Below are positions 52,757-61,078 of a stretch of DNA of 64,000 bases, in pieces. The notes below the pieces were generated by a model. That model saw only the letters and a list, made by a program, of their open reading frames with translations. It was not told the origin of the DNA and made no database searches. The stretch covers positions 558,001 through 622,000 of the forward strand of contig NZ_JALJXV010000001.1 of NCBI RefSeq assembly GCF_024170285.1, read 5' to 3'. Origin of the DNA: Natronocella acetinitrilica. GTDB lineage: Bacteria; Pseudomonadota; Gammaproteobacteria; Nitrococcales; Aquisalimonadaceae. A program made the position numbers and the translations under genes. Each line of letters opens with the position of its first letter. Position 1 is the first letter of the stretch.

Positions 52757-53947
52757 TCAAATGATGCCGTCGTCGCGCAGCTCGCTGATCTGTTTGTTGT
52801 CCAGTTCCAGCCACTGCTGCAGCACTTCCTCTGTATGGGCGCCGAGTTGCGGCCCACTGTGGCGGATGTGGCCCGGACTGCGGGAGAGGCGGGGAAACAC
52901 GTTCTGCATCGGCACGGTGCCGTTGTGCTCGTCATCCACGGACACGATGGACTGCCGGGACTGAAAGTGCGGGTCAGCCAGCATCTCCGGTGCGCGGTAG
53001 ACCAGGCCCGCCGGAACCCCTTGTTCGGCGAGCAGGTCGACCAGAACCTCGGCGTCATGTTGCAGCGTCCACTGGGAAATCAGGGCGTCGAGCTCCTGCT
53101 GATGCCGACCGCGCGCCTTGTGGGTGGCGTAGCGGGTATCCTCGGCCAGTTCGGGTTGACCCATGGCCTCGCATAGCCGGGCGAACACCGTGTCCTGGTT
53201 GGCGCCGATGATGATGTCGCGGCCGTCCCTTGCCGGATAGGCGTTGGAGGGGGCGATGCCGGGTAGAAAGCTCCCGGCACGTTCCCGGATATGGCCACCA
53301 TTGGCGTATTCCGGAATCAGGCTTTCCATGACGCCGAGTACCGATTCGAAGATGGCGCTGTCCACCACCTGACCCTTGCCGCTGCGATGCCGCTCCTGCA
53401 AGGCCATCATGGCCCCCATCGCCGCATTGATGCCGGCCAGGGTATCTCCCAGGGATATGCCGACCCGCACCGGCGGCCGGTCGGGGTAACCGCAGATGTA
53501 TCGCAGGCCACCCATGGCCTCGCAGACCGATGCATAGCCGGCGCGATTTGCATAGGGGCCCGTTTGCCCGAACCCGGTTACCCGGACCATGATCAACCGG
53601 GGGTTGATGGCCGATAACTGCTCCCAGCCCAGCCCCCAGCGCTCCATGGTGCCGGGGCGGAAGTTCTCGATCAGGATATCGGCTTCCTCGATCATCCTGC
53701 GCAGCACGTCCTGGCCCGACGGCTGGCGCAGATCGAGCGTCATGGATTTCTTGTTGCGGGCTATGATCGGCCACCATTGGGTGCGCCCCTGGGCGTCAGG
53801 TCGTCCCCACTGGCGCATGGCGTCGCCCTTGCCGGGGGGTTCGATCTTCACCACGTCCGCGCCGAAGTCGGCGAGAATCTGCCCGCAGTAGGGTCCGGCG
53901 ATCAGCTGGCCCAGTTCGATTACGCGAATGTCGTCAAGTGGTGCCAT
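52757..53947 (-). CDS. Class III (CaiB/BaiF) CoA-transferase
   Basis: 396 residues. The opening VIELGQLIAGPYCGQILADFG and the conserved ADVVKIEPPGKGDAMRQWG block are present, as is ENFRPGTMERWGLG. The catalytic Asp is probably in the CGYPDRPPVRVG/SLGDTLAGI segment. It moves CoA between carboxylates, probably activating the substrate of the HMG-CoA lyase-like enzyme. ATG 53947 with GGGGGG upstream lies 14 bp inside the end of the GntR gene. Confidence 0.87.
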   Translation of the reverse strand: MAPLDDIRVIELGQLIAGPYCGQILADFGADVVKIEPPGKGDAMRQWGRPDAQGRTQWWPIIARNKKSMTLDLRQPSGQDVLRRMIEEADILIENFRPGTMERWGLGWEQLSAINPRLIMVRVTGFGQTGPYANRAGYASVCEAMGGLRYICGYPDRPPVRVGISLGDTLAGINAAMGAMMALQERHRSGKGQVVDSAIFESVLGVMESLIPEYANGGHIRERAGSFLPGIAPSNAYPARDGRDIIIGANQDTVFARLCEAMGQPELAEDTRYATHKARGRHQQELDALISQWTLQHDAEVLVDLLAEQGVPAGLVYRAPEMLADPHFQSRQSIVSVDDEHNGTVPMQNVFPRLSRSPGHIRHSGPQLGAHTEEVLQQWLELDNKQISELRDDGII

Positions 53948-54629
53948 CGGCCCCCCTTCTCCTGGCCGCTGCGGCAGCCTTGCCCTGACGTGAACGGGTC
54001 CACCGTAGATGAGCGCTGCGTGCCGCCAGAACGTGGGCGCGCATGATCGGCGCCGCCCAGTCGCCATCCCCCGCTGCCAGCGCGCGGATCATCTCCCGAT
54101 GGTGCTGCATGCTGCGCTGCAGTTCCTCCGCCGAATAATGTTCGAAACTGCGCCGTCCAACAGGAACCTGGACCAGGGCCTCGAGCAGGCGTTGCAGGCG
54201 CGGGCTGTCGGCGGCATCGATCAGGCAGCCGTGATAGCGGCTGTTGAGAGCGGCGATCTGCTCCAGCGCGTCTTCGTCCGGATCGACAGCCAGGCCTTCC
54301 ATCTCGTCCGCCAGAGCCGAGAGGGTGTCGAGCTGTTCATCGCTGATGCGGCTGGCGGCCCTGCGCACCACATGGGGTTCCAGCAAGGCGCGGATCTCGA
54401 AGACTTCTTCAACGTCACGGGACGTCCACGAAACCACACGGGCCCCGTGGTGTGGAATGATCTCCACCCAGCCTTCGGACACAAGGCGGCGGAGCGCCTC
54501 GCGAATGGGGGTTCGGCTGAGTTCAAGTTCGGTGCCGATCGTCGCTTCCCGGACGTAGGATCCGGGCGGATAGCGGCCGTTCAATATGCGCTTCTTGATG
54601 ACTCCGTAAACGCGATCTGCCGCGGTCAT
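53934..54629 (-). CDS. GntR/FCD-family transcriptional regulator
   Basis: 231 residues. A GntR winged helix (about 5-70: ILNGRYPPGSYVREATIGTE, then LSRTPIREALRRLVSEGWV) precedes an FCD effector domain with its metal-type Asp/His residues (SRYHGCLIDAA, MQHHREMI). First gene of the minus-strand operon, overlapping the CoA-transferase gene by 14 bp. Two TNGTATACNN-type sites lie in the divergent promoter region, one over the -10 box of the TRAP promoter, so it probably represses both operons until its ligand appears. Confidence 0.88.
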   Translation of the reverse strand: MTAADRVYGVIKKRILNGRYPPGSYVREATIGTELELSRTPIREALRRLVSEGWVEIIPHHGARVVSWTSRDVEEVFEIRALLEPHVVRRAASRISDEQLDTLSALADEMEGLAVDPDEDALEQIAALNSRYHGCLIDAADSPRLQRLLEALVQVPVGRRSFEHYSAEELQRSMQHHREMIRALAAGDGDWAAPIMRAHVLAARSAHLRWTRSRQGKAAAAARRRGADGTT

Positions 54630-54660
54630 GGGCGCGGTCTCCTGATTCTACTCCTCGATT

Positions 54661-54674
54661 GTCCAAGCTTGGAC
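54661..54674. promoter_or_regulatory. 14-bp perfect palindrome in the GntR/TRAP promoter region
   Basis: GTCCAAGCTTGGAC, 32 bp upstream of the GntR start. Possible extra operator or regulator site; different from the GTATAC sites. Confidence 0.4.
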
Positions 54675-54682
54675 TCTCAATA

Positions 54683-54692
54683 TCGTATACCA
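54683..54692. promoter_or_regulatory. Candidate GntR operator 1
   Basis: TCGTATACCA, fitting the FCD-family pattern TNGTNNNACNA in spacing of GT and AC. It pairs with the similar site at 54745. Confidence 0.5.
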
Positions 54693-54724
54693 TTCTTCCG
54701 TAAATGCTACAAATAAGCGATTAT

Positions 54725-54753
54725 TTGACCTCAAAACGGATAAGTTGTATACG
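54725..54753 (+). promoter_or_regulatory. Sigma70 promoter of the TRAP operon
   Basis: TTGACC (54725-54730) and TATACG (54748-54753) with a 17-bp spacer. The -10 box lies inside the operator at 54745-54754. Confidence 0.6.
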
Positions 54754-54754
54754 T
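54745..54754. promoter_or_regulatory. Candidate GntR operator 2 over the TRAP -10 box
   Basis: TTGTATACGT, sharing GTATAC with the site at 54683. Its overlap with the -10 element predicts repression of the TRAP operon. Confidence 0.55.
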
Positions 54755-54832
54755 TAGCCCATATCAATTACAACGATAGAGAACTGTAGCCCGCCGGCCG
54801 GTGGACACGCAGGCCGGCAGCAGGAGGAGCAT

Positions 54833-54952
54833 ATGGGGTCCCCGAGGAATTTTCGTATCGGCCAAGAGGTGCTTCTGCAGACCATCGGGCTCGACCCAGT
54901 GGTGCCCAACGCCGGATCGCTGTTGTCCGGCGGTTTTGTCAACGCGAGATAA
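54833..54952 (+). CDS. Possible 39-residue leader ORF before the TRAP operon
   Basis: ATG 54833 follows AGGAGG (54822-54827) with 5-bp spacing, one of the best ribosome binding sites in the window. The frame runs 39 codons to TAA 54950-54952. The product begins MGSPRNFRIGQEVLLQ and ends GGFVNAR. No signal peptide or membrane helix, and no known family recognised. It would be the first ORF on the TRAP transcript. It could be a leader peptide, a genuine small protein or the remnant of a longer gene. Confidence 0.35.
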   Translation: MGSPRNFRIGQEVLLQTIGLDPVVPNAGSLLSGGFVNAR

Positions 54953-55102
54953 TTGGAGCAAGGGCGCGTAGACGCCCGGGACGGACCCCTTCTGAATGTT
55001 AGGAACACGACGTTATCCGGCGGCATCTGCCGCGGGGGCGTCGATAACCACAACGACACGGCAAGTCTGTCAACTGAAGTCTGTCAACTGGAGGAGTACA
55101 CG

Positions 55103-56137
55103 ATGAAAGCCTTTGTTGCGACCATGGCTGCGGCCGGGTTGCTGGCAGCGACGACGCTGACGGCCACACCCGCCAACGCAGAAGAGTATCCGCGAATGAA
55201 CCTTCGGGTTGCCCATTCATTCCCCGCCGGCTGGGCCCAGACCGACGTGGACCAGTGGTGGGCTGACCAGATCCGTGAACGCAGCGGTGGACGCATCCGC
55301 GTCACCATGATGTGGGCCGGCGCCGGCGGCGAGCCCATGGAGATCCTGCGTCTGGTGCGCAGCGGCGCGGTGGACATGGGCGCGGTGCCACCAAGCTACT
55401 TCCCCAACGAGTTGCCACTCACCAGTGCTCCGAACGCCTTGCCGCTGACTTTCGAAAGCAACGAAGCGGCATCCCGCGTTATCGAGGGGCTGGTGCAGGA
55501 TGTGCCGGCAATTCGGGATGAGCTGCGGCAGAACAACATCTGGCCGCTGTTCTTCCACACGCTCAACACCTACCAGCCACTCTGCACCAAGCCCGTGCGG
55601 AATCTGGATGACTGGCAGGGCCTGCGGGTTCGCACCTTCGGCGCCTGGCAGCCGTACCTGTGGGATTCCCTGGGTGCGGTGGGCGTGAACGTCATGACCG
55701 CCGAGAAGTATGAGGGCCTGCAGCGTGGCCGTATCGACTGCGGCTTCTTCTCCACCGACCTCTACGCCCAGACCCGGTTGTACGAGGTTGCCAAATATCT
55801 GAGTGACTTCGGTTTCGGCCCCCAGCCTACCTGGCCGATCTGGGTCAACTACGAACGCTGGCACAACGACATGCCGGAGAACGTCAAGGCACTGATCATG
55901 GAAGTGAGTGACGAGGCCCGGGAGCGCAGCCTGCAGGCGCTGGCGGACGTGCAGGAGTCGAGCCTGCAGCGGATGCTGGATGCCGGCGTCGAAGTCGTGG
56001 AGTTCGAGCAGCCGGACGAGCTGCGGGCCCGTGCCCCCGATTTCCGGGCGCTCTGGCTCGAAAACATGCAGCGGGAAGGCCGCGGTGAGGCTGCCCAGCA
56101 AGTGCTGGACTACTGGATGGAGCACGGCGACATCTAG
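55103..56137 (+). CDS. TRAP transporter substrate-binding protein (DctP family)
   Basis: 344-residue periplasmic protein with a signal peptide ending ATPANA-EEYP. Mature-part landmarks are LRVAHSFPAGWAQTDVDQWW, the conserved Arg region GLRVRTFGAWQPYLWDSLGA and the PTWPIWVNYERW stretch. GGAGGAG (55091-55096) precedes ATG 55103. The ligand is probably an organic acid whose carboxylate pairs with the conserved Arg. It is followed by the two TRAP membrane subunits. Confidence 0.9.
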   Translation: MKAFVATMAAAGLLAATTLTATPANAEEYPRMNLRVAHSFPAGWAQTDVDQWWADQIRERSGGRIRVTMMWAGAGGEPMEILRLVRSGAVDMGAVPPSYFPNELPLTSAPNALPLTFESNEAASRVIEGLVQDVPAIRDELRQNNIWPLFFHTLNTYQPLCTKPVRNLDDWQGLRVRTFGAWQPYLWDSLGAVGVNVMTAEKYEGLQRGRIDCGFFSTDLYAQTRLYEVAKYLSDFGFGPQPTWPIWVNYERWHNDMPENVKALIMEVSDEARERSLQALADVQESSLQRMLDAGVEVVEFEQPDELRARAPDFRALWLENMQREGRGEAAQQVLDYWMEHGDI

Positions 56138-56200
56138 TTGGGCCTGCGCGTCGGGCCGGCACTGGCCGGCCCGACCCACCAGAGCGACAAGGGTGGTCTC

Positions 56201-56758
56201 ATGACGTTTGTCTTTCAGCTCATGGATACGGGCATCAAGCGGCTCGCGCGGTTGTTCATGATCCTGGCTTCGGTGCTGCTCGCCATCATGGCGCTTATCG
56301 GCACCGCCGATGTGTTATCGCTCAATCTGTTGGGCCGTCCGGTGCCTTCGGCCACCGAGCTTTCCGCCGCAATGCTTTCCATCACCGTGATGATGGGCAT
56401 GAGTTACACCCAGCGACAGCGTGCCCATATCTCAGTGAATCTGTTCTGGCGTTTCTTTCCGCACCCGTTGCGGGTGTTTGCCGAGGGCCTTGCCCTGTTC
56501 ATCGGCCTTTGTGTCTTCGCCCTCATCACCTGGGGGGCCTGGGAGCTGGCTCAGCACAGCCTTAATATCCGCGAGCGCGCTGTGGCGTCGGTGCGTTTTC
56601 CGCTCTGGCCCATCAAGCTCGTGTTCTGGATGGGCGCGCTGGTCTGCGCACTGGAGATTCTGCGAGAGCTGGTGCGCTTCCTGTTCTGTGGTGACCGCGC
56701 GGCAGTGGCTGGCGCCGATCCCGTGGCCGATACCGGCTCACTCGAGCAAAAGGGCTGA
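56201..56758 (+). CDS. TRAP transporter small permease (DctQ family)
   Basis: 185 residues with four hydrophobic helices, including MILASVLLAIMALIGTADVL near residue 20 and LFIGLCVFALITWGAWELA near 95, the DctQ topology. ATG 56201 (GGGTGGT upstream) is preferred over the first start of the frame at 56138. Works with DctM as the membrane domain. Confidence 0.88.
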   Translation: MTFVFQLMDTGIKRLARLFMILASVLLAIMALIGTADVLSLNLLGRPVPSATELSAAMLSITVMMGMSYTQRQRAHISVNLFWRFFPHPLRVFAEGLALFIGLCVFALITWGAWELAQHSLNIRERAVASVRFPLWPIKLVFWMGALVCALEILRELVRFLFCGDRAAVAGADPVADTGSLEQKG

Positions 56759-56763
56759 TCACC

Positions 56764-58089
56764 ATGGATCCGTTGTACATCGGGCTGATCGCCATTGGCA
56801 CCATGCTGCTGTTGATCGCCCTGTCCATTCCCGTCGCGTTTTCCATCTTTATCGTGGCCATCGTCGGACTGTGGTATCTGGGTGGCATGCCGCTGATGCT
56901 GGGCACCATCGAGGGCCTGCCGTACCAGTTCGCCAGCCAGTACGGCTTTGTCGTCATACCCATGTTCATCCTCATGGGGGCCTTTGCCGAGATATCCGGC
57001 ATCACCAAGGACTTCTACACCTTCTTCTACCGTGTGCTGGGCCGGGTGCGCGGCGGCCTGCTCATGGTGACCACCCTGAGTTCGGCGGGTTTTGCGGCGA
57101 TCTCCGGCTCCACCATGGTGAATGCCGTGGTGTTCACCCGTATCGCCCTGCCGCAAATGATGGCTTTCGGCTACAACAAGGCCATCGCTGCGGGCTGTAT
57201 TGCCGCTGCCGGTACCTTTGCCGCCCTGATACCGCCCTCCATCATGATGGTGGTCTACGCCCTGCTCACGGGACAGTCCATTGGCACGCTACTGGTAGCG
57301 GGCATCGTTCCCGGCCTGTTGACGGCAGGTGCCTACCTGATTGCCATCTGGGTGATGGTGACGATACGGCCGTCCATTGCGCCGGTGCCGACAGAGCGTT
57401 TCTCGCTGCAGGACAAGTTGCGCAGCTTCTACTCCATCTGGCCGTTTGTCCTGCTGGCGGTGATCGTGATCGGTGGCATCTACTCCGGCGCCATGTTCCC
57501 GTCCTCGGCAGGCGCTGTGGGCGCAGTCGGTGCGTTCCTGATCATGTTGATGCGTGGCTGGTTGCGCAAGGACATGCCGTCCATGGGCAAGATCGGGGGT
57601 GCCATGCAGAGCGCCGCCATGACCACGGCGGTGCTGTTCCTGGTGATCATCGCCGGGCTAATGTTGTCACGGCTTTTCGTTTACTCCGGCTTCGTGGACG
57701 AGATTGTCTGGTATATCGAAGGGCTTGGCGTGTCACCGCTCACCGTGATGCTGGTGATCATGCTGATGTACATCATCCTTGGCTGCTTCATGGACACCAT
57801 CTCCATGGTGGTGGTGACGGTGCCGTTCGTGTTCCCGGTGGTCACCAGCCTCGGTTTCGACCCCATCTGGTTTGGGGTGATCGTCATCAAGCTTGTGGAG
57901 ATCGGTGTGCTGACTCCGCCCATCGGCCTCAACCTGTTTGCCGTGCTCAGCGCATCCGATGGGCGGGTGCAGCCCACGGATCTGTTCAAGGGCGTCGCGC
58001 CCTTCCTGGTCGTCGAGGTGATCATCCTCGGACTGCTGCTTGCTTTCCCGGCCATCGTCATGTGGCTGCCTGATCTCATGAGAAGTTAA
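56764..58089 (+). CDS. TRAP transporter large permease (DctM family)
   Basis: 441 residues, about eleven or twelve hydrophobic helices. Family blocks include FASQYGFVVIPMFILMGAFA, SSAGFAAISGSTMVNAVVF, GTFAALIPPSIMMVVYA and GCFMDTISMVVVTVPFVFP. It is the sodium-coupled transport subunit. 5 bp after the small permease gene. Confidence 0.92.
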   Translation: MDPLYIGLIAIGTMLLLIALSIPVAFSIFIVAIVGLWYLGGMPLMLGTIEGLPYQFASQYGFVVIPMFILMGAFAEISGITKDFYTFFYRVLGRVRGGLLMVTTLSSAGFAAISGSTMVNAVVFTRIALPQMMAFGYNKAIAAGCIAAAGTFAALIPPSIMMVVYALLTGQSIGTLLVAGIVPGLLTAGAYLIAIWVMVTIRPSIAPVPTERFSLQDKLRSFYSIWPFVLLAVIVIGGIYSGAMFPSSAGAVGAVGAFLIMLMRGWLRKDMPSMGKIGGAMQSAAMTTAVLFLVIIAGLMLSRLFVYSGFVDEIVWYIEGLGVSPLTVMLVIMLMYIILGCFMDTISMVVVTVPFVFPVVTSLGFDPIWFGVIVIKLVEIGVLTPPIGLNLFAVLSASDGRVQPTDLFKGVAPFLVVEVIILGLLLAFPAIVMWLPDLMRS

Positions 58090-58117
58090 ACACCATATTT
58101 TCAAGGGGAGACCTGAC

Positions 58118-59593
58118 ATGAAGACCTACCAGATGTGGATCGATTCGCAGTGGGTGGATCCGTCCAGCGGTGAATGGATCGATTCCCAGAACCCGTTCAC
58201 GGGCGAGACCTGGGCGCGTATCCCCAAGGGTGCGGCCGAGGATGCCAATCGTGCCGTGGAGGCCGCCTACGCCGCCTACGACAAGGGTGAGTGGGCGGAT
58301 ATGACCGCCAGCCGTCGCGGCGCCCTGCTGCGCAAGCTGGGCGACCTGATCGCCGAGAATGCTGAGCACCTGGCGGATACCGAAGTCACCGACAACGGCA
58401 AGCTGAAGGCCGAAATGTACGGCCAGATGCAGTACATGCCGGAGTGGTACTACTACTACGGCGGTCTGGCGGACAAGGTGGAGGGTGCCAACATCCCCAC
58501 CGACAAGGCCGGCATGTTCAATTTCACCCAGTACGAGCCCCTGGGCGTGGTCGCCATCATCACGCCGTGGAACTCGCCGCTGCTACTCGCCACCTGGAAG
58601 ATCGCGCCAGCGCTGGCTGCCGGTAACACCGTGGTGGTGAAGCCCTCGGAGTTCACCTCGGCCTCGATGCTGGAACTGGCGAAACTGGTGGAGCAGGCCG
58701 GCTTCCCCAAGGGCGTTTTCAATGTGGTCACCGGTTACGGCCCGGATGTGGGGTCGGCGCTGGTGGAACACCCCAAGGTGGCCCGGATCGGCTTTACCGG
58801 TGGCGAGATCGGTGGCGTGAAGGTTTACGAGGCGGCCGCCCGGGGGCTCAAGAAAGTCTCCCTGGAACTCGGCGGCAAGTCACCGAACATCGTCTTCGAT
58901 GATGCCAACCTGGACAACGCCGTGAAAGGCGCCATCTCGGGCATTTTTGCCGCCACCGGGCAGACCTGTATGGCAGGCTCCCGTCTGCTGGTGCAGGAGA
59001 GCATCCACGACGAATTCGTCGAACGCCTCATCGCGCTGGCAAAAACCGCCAAGATGGGCAATCCCATGGATATGGGCACCCAGGTCGGGCCCGTGACCAC
59101 CCGGCCGCAGTTCGAGAAGGTGCTGTCCTATATCAACATCGCGAAAGAGGAAGGTGCGACCTGTGTGCTTGGTGGCAAGGCCGCAGATCGCCCCGAGTGC
59201 GGCGATGGCTGGTTTGTCGAGCCCACTATCTTCACCGGCGTGAGCAACAACATGCGAATCGCCCAGGAAGAGGTCTTTGGCCCGGTGCTGTCCATCATCC
59301 CCTTCAAGGACGAGGACGAAGCCGTGCATATCGCCAATGACGTGCTCTACGGCCTCGCTGCCGGGGTCTGGACCCAGGACATGTCCAGGGCGCTGCGCAT
59401 GACGAAGAAAATCCGCGCCGGCACGGTTTGGGTCAATGCCTACAGGGTCATCAGCTATATGTCGCCCTTCGGCGGCTACAAGCGCTCTGGTATCGGCCGC
59501 GAGAACGGTCAGGAGATGATCAAGGAGTATCTGCAGGTGAAGAGCATCTACATCAACACCGGTGACATCGCCAACCCGTTCGTGCTGGGCTAG
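58118..59593 (+). CDS. NAD(P)-dependent aldehyde dehydrogenase
   Basis: 491 residues. Seen are VVAIITPWNSPLLLATWKIA, IGFTGGEIGG, the catalytic Glu in LELGGKSPNIVFDD and the Cys in GQTCMAGSRLL near residue 285, plus EEVFGPVLSIIPF. It is unrelated in detail to the ALDH at 25526. 28 bp after the TRAP large permease gene, so it probably oxidises an aldehyde derived from the imported substrate. Confidence 0.9.
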   Translation: MKTYQMWIDSQWVDPSSGEWIDSQNPFTGETWARIPKGAAEDANRAVEAAYAAYDKGEWADMTASRRGALLRKLGDLIAENAEHLADTEVTDNGKLKAEMYGQMQYMPEWYYYYGGLADKVEGANIPTDKAGMFNFTQYEPLGVVAIITPWNSPLLLATWKIAPALAAGNTVVVKPSEFTSASMLELAKLVEQAGFPKGVFNVVTGYGPDVGSALVEHPKVARIGFTGGEIGGVKVYEAAARGLKKVSLELGGKSPNIVFDDANLDNAVKGAISGIFAATGQTCMAGSRLLVQESIHDEFVERLIALAKTAKMGNPMDMGTQVGPVTTRPQFEKVLSYINIAKEEGATCVLGGKAADRPECGDGWFVEPTIFTGVSNNMRIAQEEVFGPVLSIIPFKDEDEAVHIANDVLYGLAAGVWTQDMSRALRMTKKIRAGTVWVNAYRVISYMSPFGGYKRSGIGRENGQEMIKEYLQVKSIYINTGDIANPFVLG

Positions 59594-59595
59594 TG

Positions 59596-60249
59596 ATGGA
59601 ACCGGAGAACGCGCTATTCGAACGGCAGGGCTTCGGCGGCACCCTCGGTGTCGCCGGGCCCGTGGGCCTGCTGCTGGTTGACTTCGTCAACGGTTTTGCC
59701 GATCCCGATCTCTTCGGGGGTGGCAACATCCCGGCGGCGATAGAGACCACTTTGCCGATGCTGGATTGGGCCCGTGCAGAAGGTCTGCCCGTCGCCCACA
59801 GCAGAATTGTCTTTGCGGACGATGCGACACCGAATATATTCGCTCTGAAGTCCCGCAAGTTGCTGGCACTGACAGAGCATGCCCGGAGTAGCGCAATCGT
59901 CGAGTCCCTGACGCCTCAACGAGGCGAGCTGGTTGTTCGCAAGACAGTACCCTCCGCATTTTTTGGAACGGATCTCCTGCCATGGTTGGTGCAGCGGGGC
60001 GTGCAGACGCTACTCGTGGCCGGCGCCACGACCAGTGGTTGCGTGAGGGCCAGCGTCGTTGACGCCATGTCCTGGGGACTGCGCCCGGTGGTGCTGACCG
60101 ACTGCTGCGGCGACAGGAGTCTGCGGGCCCACGAGGCCAGCCTGTTTGACATGGGCCAGAAATACGCCGACCTGCTGACGCGGGACGAGGCAGTGAGAGC
60201 CATGCAGGAATCGGCGGAGGAGGTGGTTGTGGAGCGCAGCGTCAAATGA
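59596..60249 (+). CDS. Isochorismatase-family cysteine hydrolase (N-carbamoylsarcosine amidase-like)
   Basis: 217 residues. The catalytic triad is visible: Asp in LLLVDFVNGF near residue 29, Lys in VVRKTVPSAFFGT near 117 and Cys in AGATTSGCVRASVVDAM near 150, with a cis-peptide before the Cys. The GATTSGCVRASVVDAMSWG block is close to N-carbamoylsarcosine amidohydrolases. ATG 59596 overlaps the region just past the ALDH stop (GTG 59593 also possible). The substrate is an amide or carbamoyl compound. Confidence 0.85.
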   Translation: MEPENALFERQGFGGTLGVAGPVGLLLVDFVNGFADPDLFGGGNIPAAIETTLPMLDWARAEGLPVAHSRIVFADDATPNIFALKSRKLLALTEHARSSAIVESLTPQRGELVVRKTVPSAFFGTDLLPWLVQRGVQTLLVAGATTSGCVRASVVDAMSWGLRPVVLTDCCGDRSLRAHEASLFDMGQKYADLLTRDEAVRAMQESAEEVVVERSVK

Positions 60250-60968
60250 GCAGCGCGAAGCTGTCCGGCGTGAAGTGCCTCACCTTTGACGTGTTCGGCA
60301 CAGTGGTCGATTGGCGCGGCAGCGTCATCCGGGAATGCGAGGAACTGGGCCGGCAGCGCGGTGTTGACGTCGACTGGGCAGCCCTGGTGGATGCCTGGCG
60401 TGGTGGCTACGCACCGGCCATGGACCGGGTTCGGCGTGGCGAACTGCCCTGGACCCGACTTGACGAACTGCATCGCATGACGCTGGATCGCCTGCTCGAC
60501 GAGTTCGGCATTACCGGGCTGGCGGAGGCCGACATCGCCCACCTGAACCGGGCCTGGCACAGGCTTGAGCCCTGGCCGGACTCCGTGGAGGGTCTGACCC
60601 GGCTGCGGCGAAAATTCGTGCTGGCAACGCTGTCCAACGGCAACATCTCCCTGCTGGTGAACATGGCCAGGCATGCGCGGCTGCCGTGGGACTGCGTGCT
60701 GTCTTCGGAACTCGCGCGGCATTACAAGCGCGACCCGGAGGTCTATCGCATGGCCGCCTACCTGCTGGATGTCCGGCCGGAGGAGGTTCTGATGGTCGCG
60801 GCACACCAGGATGACTTGCAAGCGGCCCGGCAGGAGGGCTTTCGAACCGCATTCGTGTTGCGTCCGCTGGAATACGGCCCTGACGCGGACATCGATCTCA
60901 CACCCGACCCGGATTTCGATCTGGTTGCCCGGGATTTTCTCGATCTGGCGGATCAGCTCCAGACCTGA
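60246..60968 (+). CDS. Haloacid dehalogenase type II family hydrolase
   Basis: 240-residue HAD superfamily protein. Motif I is LTFDVFGTVVDWRGS (nucleophile Asp), motif II is ATLSNGN, motif III Lys is in ARHYKRDPEVY and motif IV is MVAAHQDDLQAAR. These match 2-haloacid dehalogenases (type II), though many members have other substrates. It overlaps the cysteine hydrolase gene by 4 bp (ATGA). Confidence 0.85.
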   Translation: MSSAKLSGVKCLTFDVFGTVVDWRGSVIRECEELGRQRGVDVDWAALVDAWRGGYAPAMDRVRRGELPWTRLDELHRMTLDRLLDEFGITGLAEADIAHLNRAWHRLEPWPDSVEGLTRLRRKFVLATLSNGNISLLVNMARHARLPWDCVLSSELARHYKRDPEVYRMAAYLLDVRPEEVLMVAAHQDDLQAARQEGFRTAFVLRPLEYGPDADIDLTPDPDFDLVARDFLDLADQLQT

Positions 60969-61039
60969 TCTCCAGATGCACCGTAGTACCACGGATTTGA
61001 CAATAACTGTCCAGGAATGGGCGCTGAGTGCAAGGCGTG

Positions 61040-61058
61040 CCCGTTCAGGCGGGTTTTT
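61040..61058 (+). terminator. Possible weak intrinsic terminator after the HAD gene
   Basis: CCCG-TTCAGG-CGGG followed by TTTTT. The stem is only 4-5 bp, so function is uncertain. Confidence 0.3.
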
Positions 61059-61078
61059 GCAATGCGTGTTATGCAAGG

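Larger units (their letters stand above)
54630..55102. other. 473-bp divergent regulatory region and long TRAP leader
   Basis: Contains two GntR-type operator candidates, a palindrome, a near-consensus promoter for the TRAP operon and a 39-codon ORF with a strong ribosome binding site. The predicted start near 54760 leaves a leader of about 340 nt ahead of the binding-protein gene. A 14-bp tandem repeat sits just before its ribosome binding site (55064-55091). Confidence 0.6.

Noticed and set aside
56478-58073. 531-codon open frame overlapping the TRAP permease genes in another frame
   Set aside because: DctQ and DctM are clear in the correct frame; this product has no membrane pattern or family similarity.
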